A DNA stretch of 64,000 bases from Bacillus sp. FSL H8-0547 (lineage in GTDB: Bacteria > Bacillota > Bacilli > Bacillales > Bacillaceae): contig JBBODD010000001.1 of assembly GCA_038002745.1 (NCBI GenBank), positions 3,906,001 to 3,970,000 on the forward strand, written 5' to 3'. This document shows, in pieces, positions 50,386-59,553 of the stretch. The notes beneath the pieces are model-generated. The model had not been told where the DNA came from. It saw only the letters and a list, made by a program, of their open reading frames with translations, and did not search any database. The position numbers were made by a program, and so were the translations under genes. Positions within the stretch are counted from its first letter, which is position 1; every line of letters begins with the position of its first letter.

Positions 50386-51717
50386 CTATTTCAATCCTAA
50401 TTTTTCAAGCTCGCGCTCAGCGGGATTTGCCTTGAATGTACGGCGAAGCACAGCAACGGCTGATACAGCAAGCACCGCGTACAGGGCGATGAACAAATAC
50501 AGCATGATGTCAACGTAGCCTGATGTCGTGGCACCTTCCGCCGTTGTCATGTAGCCTCTTAAGATCCAAGGCTGTCTGCCCTCTTCTGTAAAGAACCACC
50601 CCGCTTCAATGGCAAGCATGGCAAGAGGACCCGTGCTGACAATCAGCCACAATAGAATCCGGTTCAGCTCATTAGATTTTTTCCGCCATCTCATGACCAT
50701 GTACAGGAAGGACACAAACGCCAAAAACATGCCGATTCCAACCATCAGATCAAAGAAATAATGGACAATCAGCGGCGGCCATTCTTCTTCCGGGAACTCT
50801 TCAAGCCCCGTCACCTCTGCATCCGGAGTTCCGTGCGCAAGAATGCTCAATGCGTAGGGAATCTCAAGTGCATACTTGACCTCGTTGTTTTCATCAAGGA
50901 TTCCTCCAAGAATTAATGATGCTTCTTCTGTTGTTTCAAAATGCCATTCTGCAGCAGCCAGCTTTTCAGGCTGGTACTCTGCCAAATATTTTCCTGATAG
51001 ATCGCCAATAACGGCTGTACTTATTGCACAGACAAAAGCCACAGTCATAGAAAGTCTGAGTGCTTTTTTGTAATAAACATGCTTTCTGCCCCTTAGAATC
51101 ATAAATGCGGCAATGGCAGCCAGCACACAGGCAGATGTTAAGTAGGCTGAAGACAGCACGTGCGCCATTTTTGTCGGCGTTGCCGGATTAAACATCGCAA
51201 GCAGCGGGTTTACACCAGTCAAAACTCCGTTTTCCATATTAAATCCAAGCGGAGCGTTCATAAAAGCATTCACAGTCGTAATAAAGAAACCCGATAGCGT
51301 CGCTCCGAGAGCCACCGGAATCAGCAGCAGCAAATGGTAGATTTTCTTTTTGAAGCGATCCCATGTATAAAGGTAGATACCAAGAAAAATAGCTTCAAAG
51401 AAAAATGCGAAAGTTTCCAAAAACAGCGGCAGACTGATTGTCTGGCCTGCAACCTGCATAAAGTTCGGCCACAGCAGACTGAGCTGAAGGGCTATTGCAG
51501 TTCCTGTAACAACCCCGACAGCCACTGTGATGATGTAGCCCCTTGCCCATCTCCTTGCAAGCAGATGATAATGTTCATCATTTCGCCTGATGCCAATCCA
51601 CTCTGCAAGAGCAATGAGCAGCGGCACACCTACTCCAAGTGTGGAAAAAATCGTATGAAATGCAAGTGTCAAGCCTGTCAGAATTCTGCTGTACAATACC
51701 GGATCATACTCAAACAA
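50386..51717 (-). CDS. cydA: Cytochrome bd oxidase subunit I
   Basis: 443 residues with a short Q loop as in other bacilli. Haem-ligand regions are present: the first-helix LAFHTIFSTLGVGVPLLIALAEW, KMAHVLSSAYLTSA with a conserved His, and the GRQPW motif (EEGRQPWIL) near the quinol site. Carries haems b558, b595 and d. TTG start 51717, seven bases after GGGGGGA. First gene of cydABS-cydDC. Two Rex-like palindromes lie 80-200 bases upstream, so expression probably rises when NADH/NAD is high. Confidence 0.95.
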   Translation of the reverse strand: MFEYDPVLYSRILTGLTLAFHTIFSTLGVGVPLLIALAEWIGIRRNDEHYHLLARRWARGYIITVAVGVVTGTAIALQLSLLWPNFMQVAGQTISLPLFLETFAFFFEAIFLGIYLYTWDRFKKKIYHLLLLIPVALGATLSGFFITTVNAFMNAPLGFNMENGVLTGVNPLLAMFNPATPTKMAHVLSSAYLTSACVLAAIAAFMILRGRKHVYYKKALRLSMTVAFVCAISTAVIGDLSGKYLAEYQPEKLAAAEWHFETTEEASLILGGILDENNEVKYALEIPYALSILAHGTPDAEVTGLEEFPEEEWPPLIVHYFFDLMVGIGMFLAFVSFLYMVMRWRKKSNELNRILLWLIVSTGPLAMLAIEAGWFFTEEGRQPWILRGYMTTAEGATTSGYVDIMLYLFIALYAVLAVSAVAVLRRTFKANPAERELEKLGLK

Positions 51718-51796
51718 TTTCGTTCCCCCCTATTTCACGCAATAAATAGCAGTTTATCCATTCTTTTCCTCTAATCAGGAAAATTAAAACAAGTGT

Positions 51797-51816
51797 TTGT
51801 GAATGTTTTCACATAA
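51797..51816. promoter_or_regulatory. Rex-like operator 1 upstream of cydA
   Basis: TTGTGAATGTTTTCACATAA, compared with the Rex consensus TTGTGAA-N4-TTCACAA, differs only near the right end. Rex (NADH sensor) represses cyd genes in Bacillus. It lies about 80 bases upstream of the cydA start. Confidence 0.75.
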
Positions 51817-51898
51817 ATAAATGGAATGATCTGCTTCTACTGATTAGTTTAGCCCAAATTCATCTGTAAAACGATAGAAATACATGAATTGATAAAGT

Positions 51899-51917
51899 TT
51901 GTTCACATTTTCACAAA
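51899..51917. promoter_or_regulatory. Rex-like operator 2 upstream of cydA
   Basis: TTGTTCACATTTTCACAAA, a second match to TTGTKAA-N4-TTMACAA with one central deviation, about 100 bases beyond operator 1. Several Rex sites in front of cydA are normal in Bacillus. Confidence 0.65.
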
Positions 51918-52017
51918 CTCTTCGCTGTTTTTACAGCAGGACATTTGACAAAGCCCCTATGCCTTCTCTATAAAAATTCTGCTTCCTCCCCATCTGCCGG
52001 CCTCCGCTTTTCAAAAG

Positions 52018-52054
52018 AAAAAGCACACCACTCAGAAACTGAAAGGTGTGCTTT
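52018..52054 (-). terminator. Intrinsic terminator of alsT
   Basis: AAAGCACACC / GGTGTGCTTT hairpin with an A run on its left; it serves the minus-strand alsT transcript that ends at 52093. Confidence 0.8.
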
Positions 52055-52092
52055 AGCAGTGGATGAATCCGTTAATGCTTCGTATTCAGAGG

Positions 52093-53502
52093 TTAAACCT
52101 CATCGTCTCCCCAGCATTCGGTATTTTTAAGTCCTTTGATGGAGCTTGCTTTAAATACAGGATTTTTGCCTTCTTTGCGCTGGCGTGCATAATCTTTCAG
52201 CACTTCAAATGCAATTTTTGAAAGGATGGCAATGGCAATAAGGTTCGTAACGGCCATAAGACCCATAAAGAGATCAGCCATATCCCAAATAAGCTGGAAA
52301 CCTGATACCGACCCGAAGATAACCATCCCGACTACTGCTAAACGGTAGATAAACAGAACGGTTTTGCTTCCGTTTAAAAACTCAATATTTGTTTCCCCGT
52401 AGTAGTAGTTTCCAATAACCGAACTGAATGCGAACAGCAGAATCGCTACAGCCAGGAACGTGCCTGCCCAGTCTCCGATGTGAGACTGCAAAGCTGCCTG
52501 GGTAATTTGAATACCGTCCAGCGAAGGATCCGGTGTAGTGTCAAACAGAAGAATCAGGAATGCTGTTGTGCTGCAGATGATAATCGTGTCGAAAAACACG
52601 CCTAGCGTCTGGATGAAACCTTGTTTAGCAGGGTGCGAAACGTTTGCCGTAGCAGCAGCGTTCGGTGCACTTCCCATACCCGCTTCATTCGAGAACAGTC
52701 CTCTTTTAATTCCGTTTTCAACTGCAGCGCCAATACCTCCGCCTACTGCCTGCTCAAATCCAAAAGCATTTGCAAAAATGACGGCGATGACGTTCGGCAC
52801 TTCTGTAATGTTCATAATAACAACGACAAGAGCAACAGCTATGTAGATCAGCGCCATAACAGGCACGATGATCTGGGATGCTGCAGCTACCCTTTTCAGA
52901 CCGCCGAAAATAATTAGTGCGGTGAAGACAGCCAAAATGATGCCCATAACCGTTTTATCCACAGCAAATGCACTGTCAAAAGCAAGAGCAATGGTATTGG
53001 CCTGAACAGCATTGAAAATCAGTCCGAAGCATAACGTTATTAAAACGGCAAAAAGGATGCCCATCCACCTTGCCTTCAGCGCTTTTTCCATATAGTAAGC
53101 AGGGCCTCCGCGGAATTGATCTCCGTCTTTTACTTTGTAGACCTGCGCAAGTGTGCTTTCTACAAAGCTTGAAGCCATTCCTACAAGCGCAATCAGCCAC
53201 ATCCAGAAAACCGCACCCGGTCCTCCGACGGCAATGGCAATAGCTACTCCCGCTAAATTACCGGTGCCAACCCTTGATGCTGCACTGATAAAGAATGCCT
53301 GCAGGGACGAAATGCCTCTCTTGCCTTCTTTGGATACCATTGCAGGTTCCTTTAGAAGCCTGAACATTTCGCCAAAGTAGCGGAATTGGACAAATCTTGA
53401 ACGGACTGTGAAATACAAACCAATTCCTACAAGCATATAGATCAGCAAGTATGACCACAGAATTGTATTCCCTCCGGAAATCATTCCATTTAAAAAATCC
53501 AT
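52093..53502 (-). CDS. alsT: Sodium:alanine/glutamine symporter AlsT
   Basis: 469 residues, about eleven helices, AGCS family. Motifs include ISAASRVGTGNLAGVAIAIAVGGPGAVFWMW and GLFSNEAGMGSAPNAAATA. Takes up alanine, glutamine or glycine with Na+. ATG 53502 follows AGGAGG. In B. subtilis alsT also follows parEC, and the order is the same here apart from two small genes. Confidence 0.93.
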   Translation of the reverse strand: MDFLNGMISGGNTILWSYLLIYMLVGIGLYFTVRSRFVQFRYFGEMFRLLKEPAMVSKEGKRGISSLQAFFISAASRVGTGNLAGVAIAIAVGGPGAVFWMWLIALVGMASSFVESTLAQVYKVKDGDQFRGGPAYYMEKALKARWMGILFAVLITLCFGLIFNAVQANTIALAFDSAFAVDKTVMGIILAVFTALIIFGGLKRVAAASQIIVPVMALIYIAVALVVVIMNITEVPNVIAVIFANAFGFEQAVGGGIGAAVENGIKRGLFSNEAGMGSAPNAAATANVSHPAKQGFIQTLGVFFDTIIICSTTAFLILLFDTTPDPSLDGIQITQAALQSHIGDWAGTFLAVAILLFAFSSVIGNYYYGETNIEFLNGSKTVLFIYRLAVVGMVIFGSVSGFQLIWDMADLFMGLMAVTNLIAIAILSKIAFEVLKDYARQRKEGKNPVFKASSIKGLKNTECWGDDEV

Positions 53503-53687
53503 ATTAAACCTCCTGAAAAAAATAAATTTTCTAACTTCATGTTAGGCTTCCTAACATCACAAAGTTAGAGTATATCAGAAATTGTCGTTTTGCACAGTAA
53601 AAACGAAAAAAGTTTCCACTGTTCGAATCCGTCTTTTTGCGTTATGATTATGTATATTCGATTGCACGATTTAAAAGGAGGAATGTT

Positions 53688-53996
53688 ATGAGACAGACGA
53701 TTTTTCTATTTCTCATTGTCCTTCTCCTGACCGGGGTTTCGCCGCATGTGCAGCATCATCCCGTAAAGACACCGGCTTTTGATGTTGAAGAGCATGTTCA
53801 GCTGGTTACAGCGGATAAAGCTGAATACGAGAAAATGCCTTTCAGCATGGATCAAAGCGAGTCAAGCTTGATACCTGTACTTTTAGCGGCCGCTGTGATT
53901 GCTGCTTTGTCAGCTTCAGCAGGCCTGTTCAAGAAATTTCTGCTGTCTGTTTTTTACCAGTCCTCCTATTATGGCCGTACATCGCTAAGACCCTAG
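53688..53996 (+). CDS. Small secreted or membrane protein, unknown (102 aa)
   Basis: An N-terminal hydrophobic signal (IFLFLIVLLLTGVSP), a His-rich segment (HVQHHP) and a second hydrophobic helix (SLIPVLLAAAVIAALSASAGLF, about 62-82) near the C-terminus. ATG 53688 is seven bases after AAAGGAGG; the frame upstream has no site. Probably a bitopic membrane protein. It is co-directional with the 39-residue gene that follows after 28 bases. Confidence 0.65.
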   Translation: MRQTIFLFLIVLLLTGVSPHVQHHPVKTPAFDVEEHVQLVTADKAEYEKMPFSMDQSESSLIPVLLAAAVIAALSASAGLFKKFLLSVFYQSSYYGRTSLRP

Positions 53997-54024
53997 AATT
54001 TTTTTAAAAAAGGAGGGAAATGCG

Positions 54025-54144
54025 ATGTTCTGGATGAGACTAATTATGGTGACTGGTTTTTCATTAACGGCCTTCAGTCTATTTTTGTATCAGGGAATTG
54101 AGATTATGCACGCGTTTACTGAATATTTCTCTAAAAATAAATAA
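54025..54144 (+). CDS. Small membrane protein, unknown (39 aa)
   Basis: ATG 54025 follows AAAGGAGGG. The product is one transmembrane helix (RLIMVTGFSLTAFSLFLYQG) and a short charged end (FTEYFSKNK). It is in the same operon as the 102-residue protein and is followed by the shared terminator. Not recognised; the size and plan fit small membrane proteins that modulate a partner. Confidence 0.6.
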   Translation: MFWMRLIMVTGFSLTAFSLFLYQGIEIMHAFTEYFSKNK

Positions 54145-54150
54145 GACGCA

Positions 54151-54186
54151 AAAAAGACATCCCTTTAATGAAAGGGATGTCTTTTC
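54151..54186. terminator. Bidirectional terminator before parC end
   Basis: AAAAGACATCCCTTT / AAAGGGATGTCTTTT perfect hairpin with AATG loop between two convergent units. Confidence 0.9.
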
Positions 54187-54188
54187 AT

Positions 54189-56612
54189 TTACTGGGTGAC
54201 TGGCACCCATACTTCTTTAACTGACCCGGAATCTCCCTCATCGATAAAGAAGGATCCGTTGCTGTACCTGTCATTTGCGCGCAGCTGAGCTGCGTGAACT
54301 TCTTCTGTATGCCCTTTTTCTGTCTTCAGCATCAGTTTGCTCGACTGATTGACAAGGTGCATGCCAACGACTCTGTGAGGATTGTTCTTCAGCTCTCTCA
54401 GCATAATTAATCCCCGCTTGGCTCTTGAAGTCTTTTCAAATTCTTTAAACGACATTTTCTTTGCAGCGCCCCGCTGTGTGACAATGACAATCTGTGGAAT
54501 GTTTCCTGCAGGGAAAACCGCAGCGCCTGCTACTGTATCTCCCTCTTTCAGATTCATTCCTTTTACTCCTGCTGCTCTTGCGCCCACAATGCCGACTTCT
54601 TCTTCAGCAAACCACAATCCATATCCGAACTGCGTCGCGAGGAACAGATCATCGTTTCCGGATGTCATAAATACATTGACCAACTCGTCATCGCCTTTAA
54701 GATTGACAGCCATTAACGCTTTCGAGTACCGCTGGGCCTTGTACAATTTCAGTTCGGTTTTTTTGACCATCCCGTTCTTTGTGACAAAGAGCAGGTACTG
54801 CGCGGCTTCAAAATCTTTAACAGGCATGGCCTTTATCAGCTGTTCATCCCGTTCCAGGCTGACAAGATTGGCAATATGCTGGCCGAGGTCCTTCCAGCGG
54901 ATATCAGGAATTTCATGAACCGGACAATAGATGTAATTGCCCTTGCTCGTGAACAGCAGAATGGTTTCGGTTGTATTAATGTCAAATTTCCCGAGCAGCC
55001 TGTCTGTTTCTTTCATGCCGAAATCCTGGCCGTTTGATGCAGAGTATGAACGGCTGCTCGTACGTTTGATATAGCCGTCCTTTGTTACTGTAACAATGAC
55101 GTCTTCTGACGGAATCATTACTTCAAGGTTGATTTTTATTTCCTGAATCTCATGCTGAATGACAGAGCGTCTTTGATCCGCATAGGTTTTTTTGATTTTT
55201 TTCAAATCTGTTTTGATCACCTGATACAGTTTTTTCTCATTGTTCAGGATATCAAGAAGCTGTGCTATTTTTTCATCAAGCTCTTTCGCTTCATTTTGAA
55301 GAGCCGTGATATCCGTGTTTGTTAATCTGTAAAGCTGAAGGGATACAATGGCTTCAGCCTGAATTTCTGTAAACGCAAACTTTGCAATTAAGTTATCCTT
55401 TGCATCCCGTTTGTCCTTGGATGCCCTGATAACAGCGATCACCTCATCGAGGATAGACAGGGCTTTAATGAGTCCCTCGACGATATGCTGGCGCTCTTTG
55501 GCCTTTTCAAGGTCGTATTTGGAGCGGTTTGTGATGACTTCCTTCTGATGCGAAATATAAGCATCAAGAATGGCAGGCAGCGTCATGAGTGTCGGGCGTC
55601 TGTTATGTATGGCCACCATATTAAAATTATAAGGAACCTGCAGGTCGCTGTTTTTGTACAGGTAATTCAGGATTCCCTGTGCATCAGCGTCTTTTTTAAG
55701 TTCCACGACAATCCTCATTCCGGTCCGGTCAGTTTCATCACGGACCTCAGCAATGCCGTCAAGCTTTCGCTCAATCCGGAACTCGTCCATGCGCTTCACA
55801 AGGTTTGCCTTATTTACTTCAAATGGAATTTCTGTGATGACAATCTGCTGTTTGCCGCCCCTGACGCTTTCAATCTCCGCTTTTCCCCGGATAATGACTT
55901 TCCCTTTACCAGTTTCATAAGCTTTCTTGATGCCGTCAATTCCCTGAATAATGCCTCCGGTCGGAAAATCAGGGCCGTTTATGACAGTCATGAGTTCGTC
56001 AACTGTGCAGTCCGGTTTGTCAATGCGTTTCATCACAGCATCAATGACCTCTCCAAGATGGTGAGGCGGAATGTCTGTTGCGTAACCCGCTGATATACCT
56101 GTTGACCCGTTTACAAGGAGATTTGGATACATGGCAGGCAGAACAAGAGGTTCACTGCTTGTATCATCGAAGTTCGGCACAAATTCTACTGTCCGTTTAT
56201 CGATATCCCTTAGAAGCTCAGATGCAATCGGTGAAAGACGCGCCTCTGTATAACGCATCGCAGCAGGCGGGTCGCCGTCATTGCTTCCGTTGTTGCCGTG
56301 CATCTCAATCAGGAGATTGCGCACTTTCCAGTCCTGGCTCATCCTTACCATGGCATCATAAACAGATGTGTCTCCGTGAGGATGATAATTACCGATAACA
56401 TTACCGACTGTTTTTGCTGATTTTCTGAAGTTTTTATCGTTTGTATTGCCGTCAACATGCATGGCATACAGGATTCTGCGCTGCACAGGCTTCAGCCCGT
56501 CACGGGCATCAGGCAGCGCTCGGTCCTGTATGATGTATTTGCTGTAGCGGCCGAACCTGTCACCTATCACATCTTCAAGAGGGAGATCGCGGTATTTTTC
56601 TTGTTGTGTCAT
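54189..56612 (-). CDS. parC: DNA topoisomerase IV subunit A
   Basis: 807 residues. Cleavage-religation subunit of the decatenase. Catalytic Tyr121 in AAMRYTEARL, the winged-helix motif HPHGDTSVYDAM, and the C-terminal beta-pinwheel follow. At the quinolone-determining positions it carries Thr82 and Asp86 where S. aureus GrlA has Ser80 and Glu84. ATG 56612 is three bases after the parE stop, with GAGGAATAA before it. Topoisomerase IV next to dif and Ter suits its role in unlinking sister chromosomes. Confidence 0.97.
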   Translation of the reverse strand: MTQQEKYRDLPLEDVIGDRFGRYSKYIIQDRALPDARDGLKPVQRRILYAMHVDGNTNDKNFRKSAKTVGNVIGNYHPHGDTSVYDAMVRMSQDWKVRNLLIEMHGNNGSNDGDPPAAMRYTEARLSPIASELLRDIDKRTVEFVPNFDDTSSEPLVLPAMYPNLLVNGSTGISAGYATDIPPHHLGEVIDAVMKRIDKPDCTVDELMTVINGPDFPTGGIIQGIDGIKKAYETGKGKVIIRGKAEIESVRGGKQQIVITEIPFEVNKANLVKRMDEFRIERKLDGIAEVRDETDRTGMRIVVELKKDADAQGILNYLYKNSDLQVPYNFNMVAIHNRRPTLMTLPAILDAYISHQKEVITNRSKYDLEKAKERQHIVEGLIKALSILDEVIAVIRASKDKRDAKDNLIAKFAFTEIQAEAIVSLQLYRLTNTDITALQNEAKELDEKIAQLLDILNNEKKLYQVIKTDLKKIKKTYADQRRSVIQHEIQEIKINLEVMIPSEDVIVTVTKDGYIKRTSSRSYSASNGQDFGMKETDRLLGKFDINTTETILLFTSKGNYIYCPVHEIPDIRWKDLGQHIANLVSLERDEQLIKAMPVKDFEAAQYLLFVTKNGMVKKTELKLYKAQRYSKALMAVNLKGDDELVNVFMTSGNDDLFLATQFGYGLWFAEEEVGIVGARAAGVKGMNLKEGDTVAGAAVFPAGNIPQIVIVTQRGAAKKMSFKEFEKTSRAKRGLIMLRELKNNPHRVVGMHLVNQSSKLMLKTEKGHTEEVHAAQLRANDRYSNGSFFIDEGDSGSVKEVWVPVTQ

Positions 56613-56615
56613 CTG

Positions 56616-58580
56616 TTATTCCTCCTCTGTGACGGATAAGTTTTCGTTTTCAAGAATATTTGTTTCTTCATCAAGCCCAAATGCGACATTGCTTTCAATC
56701 CATTTTCTTCTCGGCTCTACTTTGTCTCCCATAAGAGTTGTTACCCGGCGCTCAGCACGTGCAGCATCATCTATACGCACCCTGATAAGCGTTCTTGTTG
56801 CAGGATCCATCGTTGTTTCCCAGAGCTGATCAGCATTCATTTCGCCAAGACCCTTATAGCGCTGGATCATATATCCACGGCCGACTTTTTTCAGTACGCC
56901 CTGAAGTTCTTCATCAGACCACGCATACTCGATGACGGCTTTTTTTCCGGTGCCTTTGCTCACCTTGTACAGGGGAGGCAGGGCAATAAACACTTTCCCC
57001 GCTTCAATCAGCGGTTTCATATAACGGTAAAAGAAAGTAAGGATCAGCACCTGTATATGGGCGCCGTCTGTGTCGGCATCCGTCATAATGACAACTTTGT
57101 CGTAATTGCAGTCGTCCACCTGAAAATCTGCACCGACACCTGCGCCGATCGCATGAATAATGGTATTGATTTCTTCATTTTTGAAAATATCCGCAAGCTT
57201 CGCTTTTTCAGTGTTAATCACTTTTCCGCGCAGAGGAAGAACTGCCTGAAAACGCCGGTCTCTCCCTTGCTTTGCTGAGCCTCCCGCAGAGTCTCCTTCC
57301 ACCAGGTACAGTTCATTTTTCTGGGGGTTTCTTGATTGTGCAGGCGTCAGCTTCCCGCTCAGCGTCGCTTCAGACCGCTTTCGTTTCTTCCCGCTTCTTG
57401 CTTCTTCCCGCGCTTTTCTGGCAGCTTCTCTTGCCTGATAGGCCTTAATCGCTTTTCTGACTAAAAGCGTGCTCGTTTCCGGATTTTCCTCAAGAAAATA
57501 GGCAAGGTTCTCTGAAACAACAGCATCTACCGCTGATCTTGCCTCACTCGTTCCAAGCTTACCTTTGGTCTGTCCTTCAAACTGAAGAAGCTCTTCCGGT
57601 ATACGGACAGAAACTATAGCAGAGAGGCCCTCGCGTATGTCTGATCCATCAAGATTTTTATCTTTTTCTTTTAAAATGCCTGTTTTTCTGGCGTATTCAT
57701 TAAAAGCGCGTGTCATTGCGGTCTTCGATCCAGCTTCATGTGTGCCGCCGTCTTTCGTGCGCACGTTATTGACGAAAGAGAGAATATTCTCCGAATAGCC
57801 ATCATTAAACTGAAAGGCAAATTCCACTTCAATGCTGTTTTGCATCCCTTCGAAGAAAACGACGTTATGAAGGGAATCCTTTTCTTCATTAAGATAGGAT
57901 ACAAAGGCTTCAATTCCGGTTTCATAATGATAGACTTCTTTCGTCTGATTCCGGTCGTCAATCAGTTCTATTTTTAAGCCTTTTAAAAGAAAGGCTGATT
58001 CGCGTAAGCGCTCGCTTAATGTTTCTGCATTATAGGTCGTTGTACTAAAAATAACGGGATCCGGCTTGAAGTGAATAATTGTGCCCGTTTTGGCTGATTT
58101 CCCGATCTTCTCAAGCGTTGTAACTGGTTTCCCTCCATTTTCAAACCGCTGCTGATACGTAAATCCATCGCGGTGAATGGTGACAGTCACCCATTCAGAA
58201 AGGGCATTTACAACCGATGCACCTACACCGTGAAGTCCGCCGCTGGTTTTATAGCCTCCCTGACCGAATTTTCCTCCTGCATGGAGAACAGTCATGATGA
58301 CTTCCGCTGTTGGTTTTCCGAGTTTGTGCATGCCGGTTGGCATCCCCCGGCCTTTGTCTGTAACAGATATACTGTTGTCTTTATGTATTTTGACAATGAT
58401 ATGGTCGCCAAATCCGCCGAGTGCTTCATCGACGGAATTATCCACGATTTCATAAACGAGGTGATGCAGCCCTCTTGCATCCGTGCTGCCGATATACATC
58501 CCCGGTCTTTTGCGCACAGCCTCAAGCCCCTCTAATACTTGGATCGCATCATCATTGTACTCAAATTGCTGCTTACTCAA
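56616..58580 (-). CDS. parE: DNA topoisomerase IV subunit B
   Basis: 654 residues, matching B. subtilis ParE in length. GHKL ATPase with EIVDNSVDEALGG and the loop GLHGVGASVVNALS; TOPRIM with EGDSAG, PLRGKVINTEKA and TDADTDGAHI. TTG start at 58580 gives MSKQQFEYNDDAIQVLEGLE, with GGAG ten bases before; an upstream extension to 58721 is unlike any ParE. It is first in the parEC operon. Confidence 0.96.
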   Translation of the reverse strand: MSKQQFEYNDDAIQVLEGLEAVRKRPGMYIGSTDARGLHHLVYEIVDNSVDEALGGFGDHIIVKIHKDNSISVTDKGRGMPTGMHKLGKPTAEVIMTVLHAGGKFGQGGYKTSGGLHGVGASVVNALSEWVTVTIHRDGFTYQQRFENGGKPVTTLEKIGKSAKTGTIIHFKPDPVIFSTTTYNAETLSERLRESAFLLKGLKIELIDDRNQTKEVYHYETGIEAFVSYLNEEKDSLHNVVFFEGMQNSIEVEFAFQFNDGYSENILSFVNNVRTKDGGTHEAGSKTAMTRAFNEYARKTGILKEKDKNLDGSDIREGLSAIVSVRIPEELLQFEGQTKGKLGTSEARSAVDAVVSENLAYFLEENPETSTLLVRKAIKAYQAREAARKAREEARSGKKRKRSEATLSGKLTPAQSRNPQKNELYLVEGDSAGGSAKQGRDRRFQAVLPLRGKVINTEKAKLADIFKNEEINTIIHAIGAGVGADFQVDDCNYDKVVIMTDADTDGAHIQVLILTFFYRYMKPLIEAGKVFIALPPLYKVSKGTGKKAVIEYAWSDEELQGVLKKVGRGYMIQRYKGLGEMNADQLWETTMDPATRTLIRVRIDDAARAERRVTTLMGDKVEPRRKWIESNVAFGLDEETNILENENLSVTEEE

Positions 58581-58639
58581 ACGATTTAAGCTCCTTTCAA
58601 AAAAACAAGTGCCGCTGATAATAAACTGTCCCGCAAACA

Positions 58640-58653
58640 AGAACGTACGTTTG
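58640..58653 (-). promoter_or_regulatory. LexA (SOS) box at the parE promoter
   Basis: On the minus strand CAAACGTACGTTCT fits the Bacillus LexA box CGAACRNRYGTTYC at 12 of 14 positions. It covers the expected transcription start. parEC belongs to the B. subtilis LexA regulon as I remember it. Confidence 0.65.
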
Positions 58654-58658
58654 CATCT

Positions 58659-58688
58659 ATTGTATCTTACATCCGGACAGCGTGACAA
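58659..58688 (-). promoter_or_regulatory. parEC promoter
   Basis: On the minus strand TTGTCA (58688-58683), an 18-base spacer and TACAAT (58664-58659). The start would be near 58652, about 70 bases before the parE start codon. The further upstream 300 bases (58690-58998) hold no gene; I see only AT-rich sequence. Confidence 0.6.
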
Positions 58689-58998
58689 GCCTTTACCTAT
58701 TACTCTTTTTAAGTTTACCATTGATTAGAAATGACAGCGTATAAAAATAAATGCCTATGCTATATTTTATCTGCTGCCGTAAGATTCGCAAACTAAATCT
58801 TAGCAGATGTACGGCAAAATTGAAAATTTTTTGGAAAAATGTTGAATTTGCTCTCACCTTAATAGACGCGTCCGATAACAATCATTTTTATCCAGTATTG
58901 GGCTGAATCTCATCTGATATGCAAAAAAAGGGGAAAGCATTCCTCTCATAGCTATTTATCGGCCCGTTTGCCGCTGTGTTGATGGTGTGGGACGGACA

Positions 58999-59036
58999 AA
59001 AAAATCACATGGGACATGGCCCATGTGATTTTTTTA
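58999..59036. terminator. Terminator of yneT
   Basis: AATCACATGGG / CCCATGTGATT hairpin with ACATGG loop and A/T runs on both sides; its end touches the last codons of the minus-strand gene. Confidence 0.88.
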
Positions 59037-59447
59037 TTTTGTTAAAGCATGTTCAACTTTAATACAGCGGTCCATAATGACGGTATATCCTTTATTCTTA
59101 AGGAGCTTGTAGGCTTCCTCATTTACAAGCCCGAGCTGCGCCCAGAACACATCCGCGTCTGCCTCAAGAAACTCTTCTGCCACAGCCAGGAGATGTTCGG
59201 ATCTTCTGAATACATTTACAATATCAATGTGTCCGTCGATTTCTTTTAAAGAACTGACTGCTTTTACTCCCAGCACTTCTTTAACCATAGGATTTACCGG
59301 AATAATTTCATACCCTGCATCCTGCATAGCTTTGCTGACCATGTAAGACGTTCTGTCAGGCTGATCGGACAATCCTACAACAGCAATGCGCCTGCTTTTC
59401 TTTAAAATCTTGCCGATTTCTTCTCTTGATGGGATTTCTATATTCAT
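59034..59447 (-). CDS. yneT: CoA-binding domain protein (YneT/YccU)
   Basis: 137-residue Rossmann-fold protein of the CoA_binding_2 family: RRIAVVGLSDQPDRTSYMVSKAMQDAGYEIIPVNP and VFWAQLGLVNEEAYKLL. Binds CoA or a related nucleotide; its role is unknown. Placed between parE and plsY as in B. subtilis. ATG 59447 follows GGAGTG. Confidence 0.9.
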   Translation of the reverse strand: MNIEIPSREEIGKILKKSRRIAVVGLSDQPDRTSYMVSKAMQDAGYEIIPVNPMVKEVLGVKAVSSLKEIDGHIDIVNVFRRSEHLLAVAEEFLEADADVFWAQLGLVNEEAYKLLKNKGYTVIMDRCIKVEHALTK

Positions 59448-59553
59448 CTTTGGACACTCCTTTTTTGGTTTTTTCTTTTTATGACGTAGTCTTAAGTGCT
59501 AGTTACATGATAAAATAAGATTATCTATTTTTAAAGTGTTAGGAGCGGATCCA

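Noticed and set aside
58581-58721. N-terminal extension of ParE from 58721
   Set aside because: The extra residues contain no family sequence and cover the promoter and LexA box; TTG 58580 has a ribosome site and gives the normal length.
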